Source: an uncultured Eubacteriales bacterium (GTDB taxonomy: Bacteria; Bacillota; Clostridia; Christensenellales; Aristaeellaceae). Taken from it: 40,007 nucleotides of DNA. Shown here one piece after another: positions 23,202 to 31,663 of the stretch. Each line of letters starts with the position of its first letter. Within the stretch, counting starts at the first letter, position 1. Where the stretch lies: positions 1 through 40,007 of the forward strand of contig ONHI01000013.1 in assembly GCA_900317565.1 (NCBI GenBank), in the 5' to 3' direction. The position numbers and the translations under genes were made by a program. The notes below the pieces were generated by a model. The model searched no databases, was not told where the DNA came from, and was given only the letters and a program-made list of their open reading frames with translations.

Positions 23202-24209
23202 ATGGCAACGCTCAAGGAGATCGCGAGGGCGGCGGGCGTCAGCACGGCGACGGTGTCCAACGTCATCAACGGCAATTACAAGCGGGTGTCCGAGGAGACC
23301 GTGGCGCAGATCCAGGCGCTGATCCGCCAGGCGGGGTATGTTCCCAACCAGGCCGCCCGGTCGCTGGCCCAGCGGGAATCCCGGTTCATCGCCATCATCG
23401 TGCAGGCGAGCCCGGATGAGAACATCTTTTTAAACCCGTATAACGCCACCTATGTGGGGGCCCTGATCGTCAACCTGTATAAAAAGGGGTATTATCCGTT
23501 GATCCGCTTCACCGACGACTTCGGTGCTGTGGAGCAGGACATCCGGGGCTGGAATGTGGCCGGCGCGCTGTTCAACGGCTCCTACAGCCGCTACCTGGAG
23601 AACCTGGAATCGCTGGCGTTCATACCCTCCGTGTTCACGGATTGCTATTTCGACCTGCCCGGCGTCAACCACGTCCGGCTGGACGACGAGGCGGGCGGAC
23701 GCATCGCAGGGGATTATCTGTACCGTATGGGGCATCGCCGGGCGGCCTTCGTCGCCATGGCGCTGGAGGACAGCGACGTGGACAAGCGCCGCCTGGTGGG
23801 CTTTAGGGACGCGCTGGGCAGGCACGACCTGACGGTGCCGGACCAGTGGGTGTTCCCGAGCGCGGATTTCGAGGCCCAGCGGGAGCGGCTGACGGCGCTG
23901 CTGGGCAGCCCGGACGGGCCCACCGCCTTCTTCTGCAGCGCCGACCAGATCGCGCTGCACCTGATCGACTTCATGCGCTCCGTGGGGCTCTCGGTGCCCG
24001 GGGACATCTCCGTGATGGGCTTTGACAACCTGCCCATAGCGTCCGTATCCGTGCCGAAGCTGACCACCGTCGCCCAGGACATCGACCAGAAGGCGCTGGT
24101 CAGCGTGGACACGCTGGTGCGCCACATCCAGAACAAGGACCTTACCCCGGAGAAGGTCATACTCGGCGTCAGCCTCGTGGAGCGCGAGAGCGTGAGGCGG
24201 CTGGGCTGA
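23202..24209 (+). CDS. LacI-family transcriptional regulator
   Basis: This 335-residue protein has the LacI helix-turn-helix at residues 1-50 (ATLKEIARAAGVSTATVSNV, then a hinge helix with NQAARSLAQ) and a periplasmic-binding-protein-like sugar domain (~60-335, with HVRLDDEAGGRIAGDYLYRM, FFCSADQIALHLIDFMR and SVMGFDNLPIASVSVPKLT). It should act as a sugar-responsive repressor. The ATG at 23202 is preceded by GGAGGAGG; an open frame extends to 23100 but lacks a signal there. It is divergent from the GH13 operon and convergent with GH38. Two matching inverted repeats at the GH13 and GH38 promoters are its likely binding sites (inference). Confidence 0.94.
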   Translation: MATLKEIARAAGVSTATVSNVINGNYKRVSEETVAQIQALIRQAGYVPNQAARSLAQRESRFIAIIVQASPDENIFLNPYNATYVGALIVNLYKKGYYPLIRFTDDFGAVEQDIRGWNVAGALFNGSYSRYLENLESLAFIPSVFTDCYFDLPGVNHVRLDDEAGGRIAGDYLYRMGHRRAAFVAMALEDSDVDKRRLVGFRDALGRHDLTVPDQWVFPSADFEAQRERLTALLGSPDGPTAFFCSADQIALHLIDFMRSVGLSVPGDISVMGFDNLPIASVSVPKLTTVAQDIDQKALVSVDTLVRHIQNKDLTPEKVILGVSLVERESVRRLG

Positions 24210-24222
24210 GCGCACAAGGCAA

Positions 24223-24259
24223 AAGACAGCGCCCCGATCATCGATCGGAGCGCTGTCTT
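24223..24259. terminator. Bidirectional terminator between lacI-type and GH38 genes
   Basis: AAGACAGCGC (24223-24232) pairs with GCGCTGTCTT (24250-24259). After one mismatch, CCGATC pairs with GATCGG around a 3-base loop. The minus strand continues TTGCC after the stem, giving TCTTTTGCC. It serves two convergent genes. Confidence 0.85.
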
Positions 24260-24268
24260 ACATGATTA

Positions 24269-24287
24269 GGAAAACGGAACGTTTTCC
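24269..24287. repeat. Perfect short hairpin downstream of GH38
   Basis: GGAAAACG (24269-24276) and CGTTTTCC (24280-24287) form an 8-bp stem around GAA, 45 bases after the GH38 stop. It may add to termination of GH38 or protect its RNA end. Confidence 0.6.
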
Positions 24288-24331
24288 GGGTCGGCGACAT
24301 CCGCAGGATGGCGTCGACAATCATAACATGG

Positions 24332-27300
24332 TCAGAAGCTGAGCCGCAGCGTCTTGACCTCGAAGGTGTGGAAATCCAGGGCCACCGCGCCGCCGTCCAC
24401 GGCCAGCGCCTCCCCGGGATTTTCCAGCATGTCGCACGCGCGGACGCCCTTGACGGGCAGGTGGATGCCCAGCGTGCAGCGAGTGTCCGCCCGCTTGGCC
24501 TCGTACAGGCGCAGGATCAGGTCGCCGCTGCCGTCCTCGGCGGGCTTCACCGTGTCGATGAACACGTTGGGCGCGTCCACCGTGAAGGCGCTGAACGGCG
24601 CGCAGCCGCCCCTGGCCACGACCATCGGCACGTTGAGGTCATAGGCCTCGCGCACCACGTCGCTGCTCATGAAATCGCCCTCCCAGGCCGTGAAGGCGTA
24701 GGTGAAGCGGTGGCTGCCGTTGTCCGCCCGCATCTCGGGGCTGGCCGCCGCCCGCAGCAGCGTCAGCTGCATGGCGTTGCCGTTCATGGAGATGCCGTAC
24801 TTGCAGTCGTTCAGCACCGCCGCGCCGTGGTTCTCGTCGCACAGCGCGCTGTAGCGCTGGTTGCAGACCTCGAAGCGGTCGGAATCGTAGAGCCTGGACC
24901 GGTGGGTGGGGCGCTTCATGTAGCCGAACTGGATCTCGTTGATGCCCTCGGTCGCCCGGACGTTCACCGGGAATTCCACCTTCATCAGGCGGTGCAGCTC
25001 GCGCCACTGGACGTCGGTGACGAAGTCCAGGCGGCGGCTGCCGGCCTCCAGCACGATGTCCTGCTCGAAGTCGGAATCCAGCACCTTCCGGGACAGATGC
25101 AGCACCGCCCGCAGCGGCCCCGCCTCCACGACGGTCAGCTGGACGGGCTCGTCGATGGCCACGGGCTGGAGGATGTAGTTGGAGTCGATGTCCCAGGCGT
25201 CGAACAGCCGCGGCACGTCCTTGTACATCAGCAGCCGGTTCATGGGCCCGGCGGCGAATTCCCGGCCGGAGCGCTTGTCGACGAAGGACACGATCTCGCC
25301 CCGGGCATTCAGCTCCGCGCGGATCACGGCGTTCTCGATCACCGCGCCGCTCTGCGTGAGCTGCGCCGCGGCCGCCTTGCCGGACACCGTCACCGCCTGG
25401 GGCTTCAGGGACACCGCGCCGCAGGCCGGCACCGTCACCAGCGCCAGCACGCCGTCGCCGTCCCGCTGGGTGGCGATGCTGGTGCCGTCGGAGGTCACCG
25501 CGCCGCCCTCGTATTCCGCGGGCAGCCGCACCAGGCCGCGCCGCTCGAAGGACAGGGAGTTGAACACCGTCACGCCGTCGCCCCCGGCCAGCGCCGCCAG
25601 CGCGCCGTCACGCACGGCCTCGGCCTCGGCGATGATCCACTTGTGGTCCCTGCGGGCGTCCTCATACACCCGGGCGATGGAGGAGCCGGGCAGTATGTCG
25701 TGGAACTGGTTCAGCAGCAGCTTCTTCCACGCCGCGTCCATGCGATCCAGCGGGTATTCCGCGCCCTTCAGCAGGGCCAGGCTGCCCCACATCTCGGCCT
25801 CGCGCAGGGCCAGCTCCGACTTGCGGTTGCCCTTCTTGATGGCCGCCTGGGAGGTGAATACGCCGCGGTGGGCCGAGAAGTACAGCTCGCCCACATAGGT
25901 GTGCTTCGGGCCGCCCTGGGCCTGCATGTCGTCGAAGAACTGCACGGGCCCCTCGATCTTCACCCGGGGCATGCCCTCCAGGTCGGCCTCGCGCAGCGCG
26001 AATTCGATGTGGTCCCGGGTGGGGCCGCCGCCGCCGTCGCCGTAGCCGAAGGGCAGCAGGAAGGAATCCAGGCCCCGCTTCTGGACCCGCTTGTTCCAGG
26101 TCTCCACGATCTCCTTCGGGTCGGTGCGGTAGGTGTAGCTGGTGGGCAGGAAGGAGGTGATCTCGGAGCCGTCCGCGCCCTGCCAGGTGAAGTAGTGGTA
26201 GGGAAACTGGTCGCCCTCGTTGTAGGACCAGAAGATCTTCTGGGTGACCAGGTATTTCACGCCCGTCTTGCTCAGGATCTGGGGCAGCGCCGCGGAGTAG
26301 CCGAAGGTGTCCGGCAGCCACAGCACCACGCTGTCCACGCCGAACACGTCCCTGAAGTAGCGCTTGCCGTGCAGCACCTGGCGCACCAGCGATTCGCCGC
26401 TGGTCATGTTGGTGTCGGGCTCGACCCACATCGCGCCCTCGGGGATCCACTGGCCCTTCTTCGAGGCCTCCACGATGCGCTCGAACAGCTCCGGATAGTG
26501 CTCCCGGCACATCTCATAGGCGGCGGGCTGGCTCTGCAGGTACTTGTATTCGGGGTATTCGTCGATCAGCCGGAGCTGCTGGGCGAAGGTTCGGCTGGTC
26601 TTGCGATGGGTCTCCGCCATCGGCCACAGCCAGGCCAGGTCCAGATGGGCGTTGCCGATGGCGTAGAACACCGGCGCGGTGGCGCCGTTCGCGGCCTCCA
26701 TGGCGGGCTTCAGCGCCTCCCGGGCCGCGCGATAGCTGGCCACGCGGGCGTCCAGGTCCTGTTCGAAGTCCACGATCAGCGTGGCCTTCTCCAGCGCCTC
26801 GGCCACGTGGTCCGCCCGCAGGCTCTCCTGGTCCAGCTGGTCGCCCAGCAGCGACAGCGTGGTCAGGTCCAGGAACAGCTGGTAGGCGTCCTCGTTCCAG
26901 ATGCCGTAGGTCATGTTGCCCAGCGCAGTGCGCTCGCAGTCGGCCTTGGGGTCCTGATAGCTGCCGGGCAGCACCGGGCCCGTGGCGCAGCCCTGCAGGC
27001 TGCTCTCGGGATAGAAGTGGCCGGCGTAGGCCTCGATCAGCAGGTCATAGGCGTGGCCCGCCTCGCCGCTGTCCGTCAGGAAGTTGTCGACGATGTAGTG
27101 ATGGGGCACGTGCACCCACTCCGCGCGGCGGGTGCCGAAGGATCTGCCGTCCACGAAGATCGTGGATTCGCCGCCGGTCTGCAGGTCCATGGCGATGCGC
27201 CTGCCCGCCGCGGCCTCCGGCAGCACGATGCGGCTGCGCATCCAGCAGTATTCCCAGGTGTGGCCCCAGACCGTGCCGGGTGCCATCGGCGCGAAGCTGC

Positions 27301-27445
27301 CCTGCCGCGCCTGGTCGGGGGTCAGGTGGTCCATGGTGAGGAACGATTCGACCTCGATCGGTCCCAGCGGGATATACAGGTCCTTTTTCAGCGTTTCCAG
27401 CCAGTGCGCAAGCCTGTGCTGCCATTCCGAGTGCATGTACTTCAA
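24332..27445 (-). CDS. Glycoside hydrolase family 38 alpha-mannosidase
   Basis: The protein has 1037 residues, the usual length for bacterial GH38, with no signal peptide, so it is intracellular. The N-terminal sandwich is followed by the catalytic domain with GNAHLDLAWLWP (zinc ligands His267 and Asp269), LWLPDTFGYSAALPQIL (nucleophile Asp379) and GYGDGGGGPTRDH. C-terminal beta domains follow (~650-1037). The family cleaves alpha-mannosidic linkages with zinc and retention. The start is TTG at 27445, with GGAGGG 6 bases upstream; the ATG at 27436 would be 15 bases away. The promoter has a LacI-type operator identical in core pattern to that of the GH13 operon, so mannosidase and alpha-glucosidase functions appear co-regulated. 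Confidence 0.94.
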   Translation of the reverse strand: MKYMHSEWQHRLAHWLETLKKDLYIPLGPIEVESFLTMDHLTPDQARQGSFAPMAPGTVWGHTWEYCWMRSRIVLPEAAAGRRIAMDLQTGGESTIFVDGRSFGTRRAEWVHVPHHYIVDNFLTDSGEAGHAYDLLIEAYAGHFYPESSLQGCATGPVLPGSYQDPKADCERTALGNMTYGIWNEDAYQLFLDLTTLSLLGDQLDQESLRADHVAEALEKATLIVDFEQDLDARVASYRAAREALKPAMEAANGATAPVFYAIGNAHLDLAWLWPMAETHRKTSRTFAQQLRLIDEYPEYKYLQSQPAAYEMCREHYPELFERIVEASKKGQWIPEGAMWVEPDTNMTSGESLVRQVLHGKRYFRDVFGVDSVVLWLPDTFGYSAALPQILSKTGVKYLVTQKIFWSYNEGDQFPYHYFTWQGADGSEITSFLPTSYTYRTDPKEIVETWNKRVQKRGLDSFLLPFGYGDGGGGPTRDHIEFALREADLEGMPRVKIEGPVQFFDDMQAQGGPKHTYVGELYFSAHRGVFTSQAAIKKGNRKSELALREAEMWGSLALLKGAEYPLDRMDAAWKKLLLNQFHDILPGSSIARVYEDARRDHKWIIAEAEAVRDGALAALAGGDGVTVFNSLSFERRGLVRLPAEYEGGAVTSDGTSIATQRDGDGVLALVTVPACGAVSLKPQAVTVSGKAAAAQLTQSGAVIENAVIRAELNARGEIVSFVDKRSGREFAAGPMNRLLMYKDVPRLFDAWDIDSNYILQPVAIDEPVQLTVVEAGPLRAVLHLSRKVLDSDFEQDIVLEAGSRRLDFVTDVQWRELHRLMKVEFPVNVRATEGINEIQFGYMKRPTHRSRLYDSDRFEVCNQRYSALCDENHGAAVLNDCKYGISMNGNAMQLTLLRAAASPEMRADNGSHRFTYAFTAWEGDFMSSDVVREAYDLNVPMVVARGGCAPFSAFTVDAPNVFIDTVKPAEDGSGDLILRLYEAKRADTRCTLGIHLPVKGVRACDMLENPGEALAVDGGAVALDFHTFEVKTLRLSF

Positions 27446-27497
27446 TGTGATCCCTCCACTTCCTCCTGTGTTTTGAAACGAGGCGATATGGGCCGCA

Positions 27498-27511
27498 GTT
27501 AAGCGTTTAAC
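27498..27511. promoter_or_regulatory. LacI-type operator at the GH38 promoter
   Basis: GTTAAGCGTTTAAC has perfect GTTAA/TTAAC arms around a central CG. It starts 11 bases downstream of the -10 element, the same layout as at the GH13 promoter. Confidence 0.78.
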
Positions 27512-27522
27512 CCTATGCCCTC

Positions 27523-27552
27523 ATACTATCACAATCCCCGTGTGCCTGTCAA
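27523..27552 (-). promoter_or_regulatory. Sigma-A promoter of the GH38 gene
   Basis: On the minus strand a perfect TTGACA (27552-27547) is followed after 18 bases by TAGTAT (27528-27523). It lies about 78 bases before the TTG start. Confidence 0.75.
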
Positions 27553-27577
27553 TACGGGAATGGGCCGAAACCGCCGT

Positions 27578-28519
27578 TCAGGCCCCGGGCTCCGGCTCCG
27601 CCCCCGCGGGGCCGCGGTAGCTGAAGCAGAGCATGGTGATGTCGTCGAACTGCTCCGCGCCGTCCACGAAGGCGCGGATGCCGTCGTTCACCTGTACCAT
27701 GGGCCGGACCGCCCGGAAGTAGATGAACAGTATCAGCAGCGCGTTGGTCACCAGCAGGCTGATGCCGCCCCATATCGCCATCGACCGCAGGTTGACGTTC
27801 AGTATGTGGGCGAAGGCGGGCCAGTCGTACTCCAGGCACACGACGTAGCGCAGCGTGCCCGACGCGAACACCGGGGCCACGGCCAGGTACATCAGCTCGT
27901 TGTAGACCGTGTCCTGCAGCCGCTCATACAGCATATCGCCGTAATCCTCCCCGTAGACGCCGTTTTGCAGGGTGTCGATGACCGCGAAGGCCTCCTCCTT
28001 GCTCCAGTATTCCCCCAGGAAATGGTATCCGCTCTCGTCCGTGTCCACGCTGCTCTCCATGATCACGAAGAGATCGTCCCTGTCATCACCGTAGAGCTCG
28101 TCGTCGTCGCGGATATCCATGATGAAGACGCCGTCGAACCGGCCCTTCAGCCGCTGGTCGTCGAACCAGGCGCACATATACCGGTACATCGCCTTCGCGA
28201 ACGCCCGCTGGGCCTGGGGGCTCATGGCGTCCAGCTCCGCCGGCGTGACCTCCGCGGCGCCGACGCCCGAGCGCTCCAGGCGCTCCAGCATCTGCGCGTC
28301 GAGGGCGCCGTCGGGCTCCTCCATCATCTCCGGGTCGTCCTGCCACTGGTCCAGCACCCGGCCCACGATCTCCGGGTTCATGAACAGGGCCCTGCATTCG
28401 CCCATGTCCTGCTCGATCTGCCCGTTCTGGGATTCGATGTACATCTTGCGGGTGCCCTGCACCACGACCGTGCCGATCAGCAGCAGCGCAAGCACAAAGG
28501 CCACCGTGACGGGGGGCAT
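27578..28519 (-). CDS. Membrane sensor fused to the tail of a SpoIIE/RsbU phosphatase domain (internally deleted)
   Basis: From the ATG at 28519 the protein has 313 residues. A first membrane helix (PPVTVAFVLALLLIGTVVV) leads into an acidic external region of ~230 residues, then a second helix (WGGISLLVTNALLILFIYF) and the start of a HAMP-like linker (RAVRPMVQ). Next comes FVDGAEQFDDITMLCFSYRG, which matches the last strand and metal-site motif (QFDDITM) of PP2C-type SpoIIE/RsbU phosphatases. Roughly 200 or more residues of HAMP and catalytic domain are missing. The product should be inactive as a phosphatase. The frame stays open up to 28681, but that part looks non-coding and lacks a ribosome binding site. 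The start remains uncertain. Confidence 0.7.
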   Translation of the reverse strand: MPPVTVAFVLALLLIGTVVVQGTRKMYIESQNGQIEQDMGECRALFMNPEIVGRVLDQWQDDPEMMEEPDGALDAQMLERLERSGVGAAEVTPAELDAMSPQAQRAFAKAMYRYMCAWFDDQRLKGRFDGVFIMDIRDDDELYGDDRDDLFVIMESSVDTDESGYHFLGEYWSKEEAFAVIDTLQNGVYGEDYGDMLYERLQDTVYNELMYLAVAPVFASGTLRYVVCLEYDWPAFAHILNVNLRSMAIWGGISLLVTNALLILFIYFRAVRPMVQVNDGIRAFVDGAEQFDDITMLCFSYRGPAGAEPEPGA

Positions 28520-28737
28520 GCTGTATCCCGCCGGGGCGGGCCGGAAGCAGCGATCGGAGGTTAAAGTATCGTTAAATCTGGCAGGCTCCCTCCGGCCTCC
28601 GGCGGGCCGGGGTGGGCGGCGGTTTTTTTCATGGCGTACGAATATAGAAATGCCGGTCATACGCAGGATTTTGCCGCCCATATGGCGAATAATATTGGAA
28701 TCAGGTTTAGTTTTGACACTGCGGGGGGGATGGACCC

Positions 28738-30666
28738 ATGCCGGAGCTGCACTACAGGGACGCGCTGAAGCTGGCGCAGAGGGAGTATCGTGCGTGCGTC
28801 GCCGCCGGGAAGGACCCCTGTCTTCCCGTGCTGGACGATATCATCCCCACGGAGCGCACCGCCACGGGGATAAACCTGGGGCTGGTCTCCATCCCCGCGG
28901 AGCTCATCGTCGGCACGAAGACCCGCGGGCGCACGAACGCCTTCGCCCGGAACTTCATGCCGCTGCTGGCGGAGAATTCGGAGTTCGCCCAGAAGTGGGA
29001 GCGGCTGTGCCAGTCCCACCTGGCGGAGGGCATCCGCGATCCCATCAAGGTGTATGAATACATGAACCGCTACTACGTCCAGGAGGGCAACAAGCGGGTC
29101 AGCGTGCTCCGCTTCTTCGGCGCGGTCAGCATCCCGGGAGAGGTGATCCGCATCCTGCCGAAGGACGCGGATTCAGAGGAGGCCCGGCTGTACCAGGAAT
29201 ACCTGGCCTTCAACCGGCTGAGCGGCGTCAACTATGTGGAGCTGTCCAAGCGGGGCGGCTATCAGAAGCTGCAGGCCCATGTGGGCAAGGGCGCGAACGA
29301 GCCCTGGGACGACGAGGACCGCCGCCGGTTCTCCTCCGCCTACCACGCCTTTAAACAGGCGTACGAGAGCGTGGGCGGCGACAGGCCCGCCATCCCCGCC
29401 GCCGACGCCATGCTGGCGTACCTGGAGATCTACGGCTATGACGCCCTGTGCGCCGGAGCACCGGCGGAGCTGCGCAAGGCCATCTCCCGGATGTGGGAGG
29501 AGGTCGAGCTGAAGCGGGAGGATTCGCCCATCGAGCTGAAGGCCGAGCCCGCGAAGGAGAAGAAGGCGGCGCTGCTGTCCAAGGTCGTGACCGCCGTGAA
29601 GCCCATGAAGGTGGCCTTCATCTACGACAAGAACCCGCGCAATTCCGCCTGGGCCTACGGGCACGAGCAGGGGCGGCTGCGCGCCGGGGAGGCGCTGCAG
29701 GGCAGGGTCGAGACCGGCGTCTACGGCGACGCCATCGTGAACGGGGAGACGCAGACCATCGAGCGGGCGATCGCCGACGGCCACAGGGTGCTGTTCACCA
29801 CCTCGCCGCGCATGCTGCCGGCCAGCCTCCAGGCGGCCGTCGCGCACCCGGAGGTGACGGTGTTCAACTGCGCCCTGAACCAGTCTCACCGCTATATCCG
29901 CACCTACTATCCCCGCATATACGAAGTGAAATACATCATCGGCGCCATCGCCGGGGCGATGGCCGAGGGCGGCGACATCGGCTATGTGTGCGATTATCCC
30001 ATCTACGGGCAGGTCGCGGGCATCAACGCCTTCGCCCTGGGCGTGCAGCTGGTCAATCCCCGGGCGAAGGTGGTGCTGGAGTGGTCGTCGGTGGACGGCA
30101 TCCGGGCCGCGAAGCGGAAGCTGGAGGACCGGGGGATCCGGCTGATCTCCTCCCAGGATTCCGCGCGGCTGGCCGACGGCAGCTTCGGCGTGAACGGGCT
30201 GACGCTTTCTGAAGAAGGCCGGTCGGTCATGCTGGCCGCGCCGCTGTGGAAGTGGGACGTCTATTACGAGGAGATCCTGCGTCGGCTGCTGGACAGGACC
30301 ATGAAGGAGGAATACGCGGCCAGCAGCAAGGCGCTGAACTATTACTGGGGCATGGCCGCGGGCGTGGTGGACGTGCAGTGCGCGCCCGAGCTGCCCGAGG
30401 GCGTGCGCAAGCTGGCAGAGTTTCTGAGGCAGGGCATCCGCCGGGAGCTGTGCGATCCCTTCCGGCTGCCGATCCGCAACCAGTCCGGCGAGGCCGTGGC
30501 CGGTGAGGGGGACGCGCTGCTGCTGGAGCAGATCATGGAGATGGACTGGCTCGTGGACAACGTGGTGGGCACGATCCCCGTCTACGACGCGCTGAAGCGC
30601 TACAGCAGGGCCACCGTGGACGTGATGGGCGTGGGCCCCTCCACGAAGGACAAGGCCGCCGACTGA
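28738..30666 (+). CDS. Cytoplasmic Bmp/PnrA-domain protein with ParB-like N-terminal region
   Basis: This 642-residue protein has no signal peptide or lipobox. Residues ~95-145 (DPIKVYEYMNRYYVQEGNKR, then VSVLRFFGA) resemble the ParB/Srx-type nucleotide-binding fold with its G-N-x-R signature. A linker with a basic/acidic stretch follows. From residue 290 (MKVAFIYDKNPRNSAWAYGH) to ~600 the protein matches the Bmp/PnrA family of nucleoside-binding proteins, with YEVKYIIGAIAGAMAEGGDI as the typical core motif. Family members are usually lipoprotein receptors for purine nucleosides; a cytosolic fusion implies a sensor or regulator instead. It is the first gene of a four-gene operon with a ribokinase-type enzyme and a deaminase-fold protein. 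GGGGGGGA precedes the ATG. Confidence 0.82.
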   Translation: MPELHYRDALKLAQREYRACVAAGKDPCLPVLDDIIPTERTATGINLGLVSIPAELIVGTKTRGRTNAFARNFMPLLAENSEFAQKWERLCQSHLAEGIRDPIKVYEYMNRYYVQEGNKRVSVLRFFGAVSIPGEVIRILPKDADSEEARLYQEYLAFNRLSGVNYVELSKRGGYQKLQAHVGKGANEPWDDEDRRRFSSAYHAFKQAYESVGGDRPAIPAADAMLAYLEIYGYDALCAGAPAELRKAISRMWEEVELKREDSPIELKAEPAKEKKAALLSKVVTAVKPMKVAFIYDKNPRNSAWAYGHEQGRLRAGEALQGRVETGVYGDAIVNGETQTIERAIADGHRVLFTTSPRMLPASLQAAVAHPEVTVFNCALNQSHRYIRTYYPRIYEVKYIIGAIAGAMAEGGDIGYVCDYPIYGQVAGINAFALGVQLVNPRAKVVLEWSSVDGIRAAKRKLEDRGIRLISSQDSARLADGSFGVNGLTLSEEGRSVMLAAPLWKWDVYYEEILRRLLDRTMKEEYAASSKALNYYWGMAAGVVDVQCAPELPEGVRKLAEFLRQGIRRELCDPFRLPIRNQSGEAVAGEGDALLLEQIMEMDWLVDNVVGTIPVYDALKRYSRATVDVMGVGPSTKDKAAD

Positions 30667-30705
30667 CCGCCGCGCCGGACGGGCGCAATGAATGGAGGAA
30701 TTGGT

Positions 30706-31608
30706 ATGCGGGAGAAGCGCGTGCTGAACTTCGGCTCGCTGAACCTGGACTATGTCTATCGGGTGGACCACTTCGTGCGCCCCGGCGAGACCCTCAGCGC
30801 GGACGCGCGAGTGGTCAAGTACGGCGGCAAGGGCCTGAACCAGTCCGTGGCGCTGGCGCGCGCGGGCGTCCGGGCGGCCCACGCGGGCTGCGTCGGCGCG
30901 GGCGGCGAGGGCCTGAGGGCGCTGCTGGACGGCGAGGGCGTGGACACCTCGAAGCTGGTGGCCGTGGAGGAGATGCAGGGGCACACCGTCATCCAGGTGA
31001 ACCGGGAGGGTGAGAACTGCATACTGCTGTTCGGCGGCTCGAACCAGTGCGTCACGCCGGAGCAGATCGCCGCCACGCTGGCGGACTGCGCCGCCGGGGA
31101 CTGGCTGGTGCTTCAAAACGAGATCAACAACCTGCCCGCCATCGTGGACGCGGCCTGTGAAAAGGGCATGACGATCGCGCTGAACCCCTCGCCCTGCGAC
31201 GGGAGGCTGGACGCGGTGGACTTCGGCAAGCTGTCCTGGCTGCTGATGAACGAGGTGGAGGCCGGCCAGATCACCGGCAGCGAGGACCCCGGGGAGGCCT
31301 GGCGCCGTCTGCACGGGCGCTGGCCGGGGCTCTCCGCGCTGATCACCCTGGGCAGCGCGGGGAGCGTGGCCTTCAGGGTGACGGGCTACGGGATCGAGAC
31401 CGCCCGGCAGGAGGCGTTCAGGGTCAAAGCCGTGGACACCACCGCCGCGGGCGACACCTACACTGGCTATTTCATCGCCGGGCTGATGTCCGGCATGCCC
31501 CTTCAGGATTGCATGCGCCGGGCGAGCAGGGCCTCGTCCATCAGCGTGACGCGCCTCGGGGCCGCGGATTCCATACCCTTCCAGGCGGAACTGGACGACG
31601 AAGCATAG
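30706..31608 (+). CDS. PfkB/ribokinase-family sugar kinase
   Basis: The protein has 300 residues. The N-terminal signature is NFGSLNLDYVYRVDHFVRPG, then KYGGKGLNQSVALARAG, the ribokinase-like substrate-binding glycine pair. The C-terminal signature DTTAAGDTYTGYFIAGL contains the catalytic Asp of the G-A/G-G-D motif, with Ala in place of the usual first Gly of GAGD. It phosphorylates a sugar, most probably ribose or a nucleoside, with ATP in the cytoplasm. GGAGGA sits 6 bases before the ATG at 30706; the ATG at 30688 is less likely. It lies 39 bases after the Bmp-domain gene, which supports a nucleoside or ribose link. Confidence 0.92.
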   Translation: MREKRVLNFGSLNLDYVYRVDHFVRPGETLSADARVVKYGGKGLNQSVALARAGVRAAHAGCVGAGGEGLRALLDGEGVDTSKLVAVEEMQGHTVIQVNREGENCILLFGGSNQCVTPEQIAATLADCAAGDWLVLQNEINNLPAIVDAACEKGMTIALNPSPCDGRLDAVDFGKLSWLLMNEVEAGQITGSEDPGEAWRRLHGRWPGLSALITLGSAGSVAFRVTGYGIETARQEAFRVKAVDTTAAGDTYTGYFIAGLMSGMPLQDCMRRASRASSISVTRLGAADSIPFQAELDDEA

Positions 31609-31663
31609 ATGTGACGACGCTGTCCTGCAACGACCTGGCGCTGAGAGACGGGGGGGAACGGAG

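Noticed and set aside
24308-27502. Very long open frame antisense to the GH38 gene
   Set aside because: It is His/Gln/Arg/Val-rich low-complexity translation mirroring a high-G+C coding strand, with no ribosome binding site and no recognisable domain.
28520-28681. N-terminal extension of the truncated sensor
   Set aside because: Arg/Pro-rich translation with no ribosome binding site; the first membrane helix begins right at the ATG at 28519.
28713-28718. TTGACA just upstream of the Bmp-domain gene
   Set aside because: No -10 sequence fits at 16-18 bases, and that position would already be at the start codon, so it cannot serve as the operon promoter.
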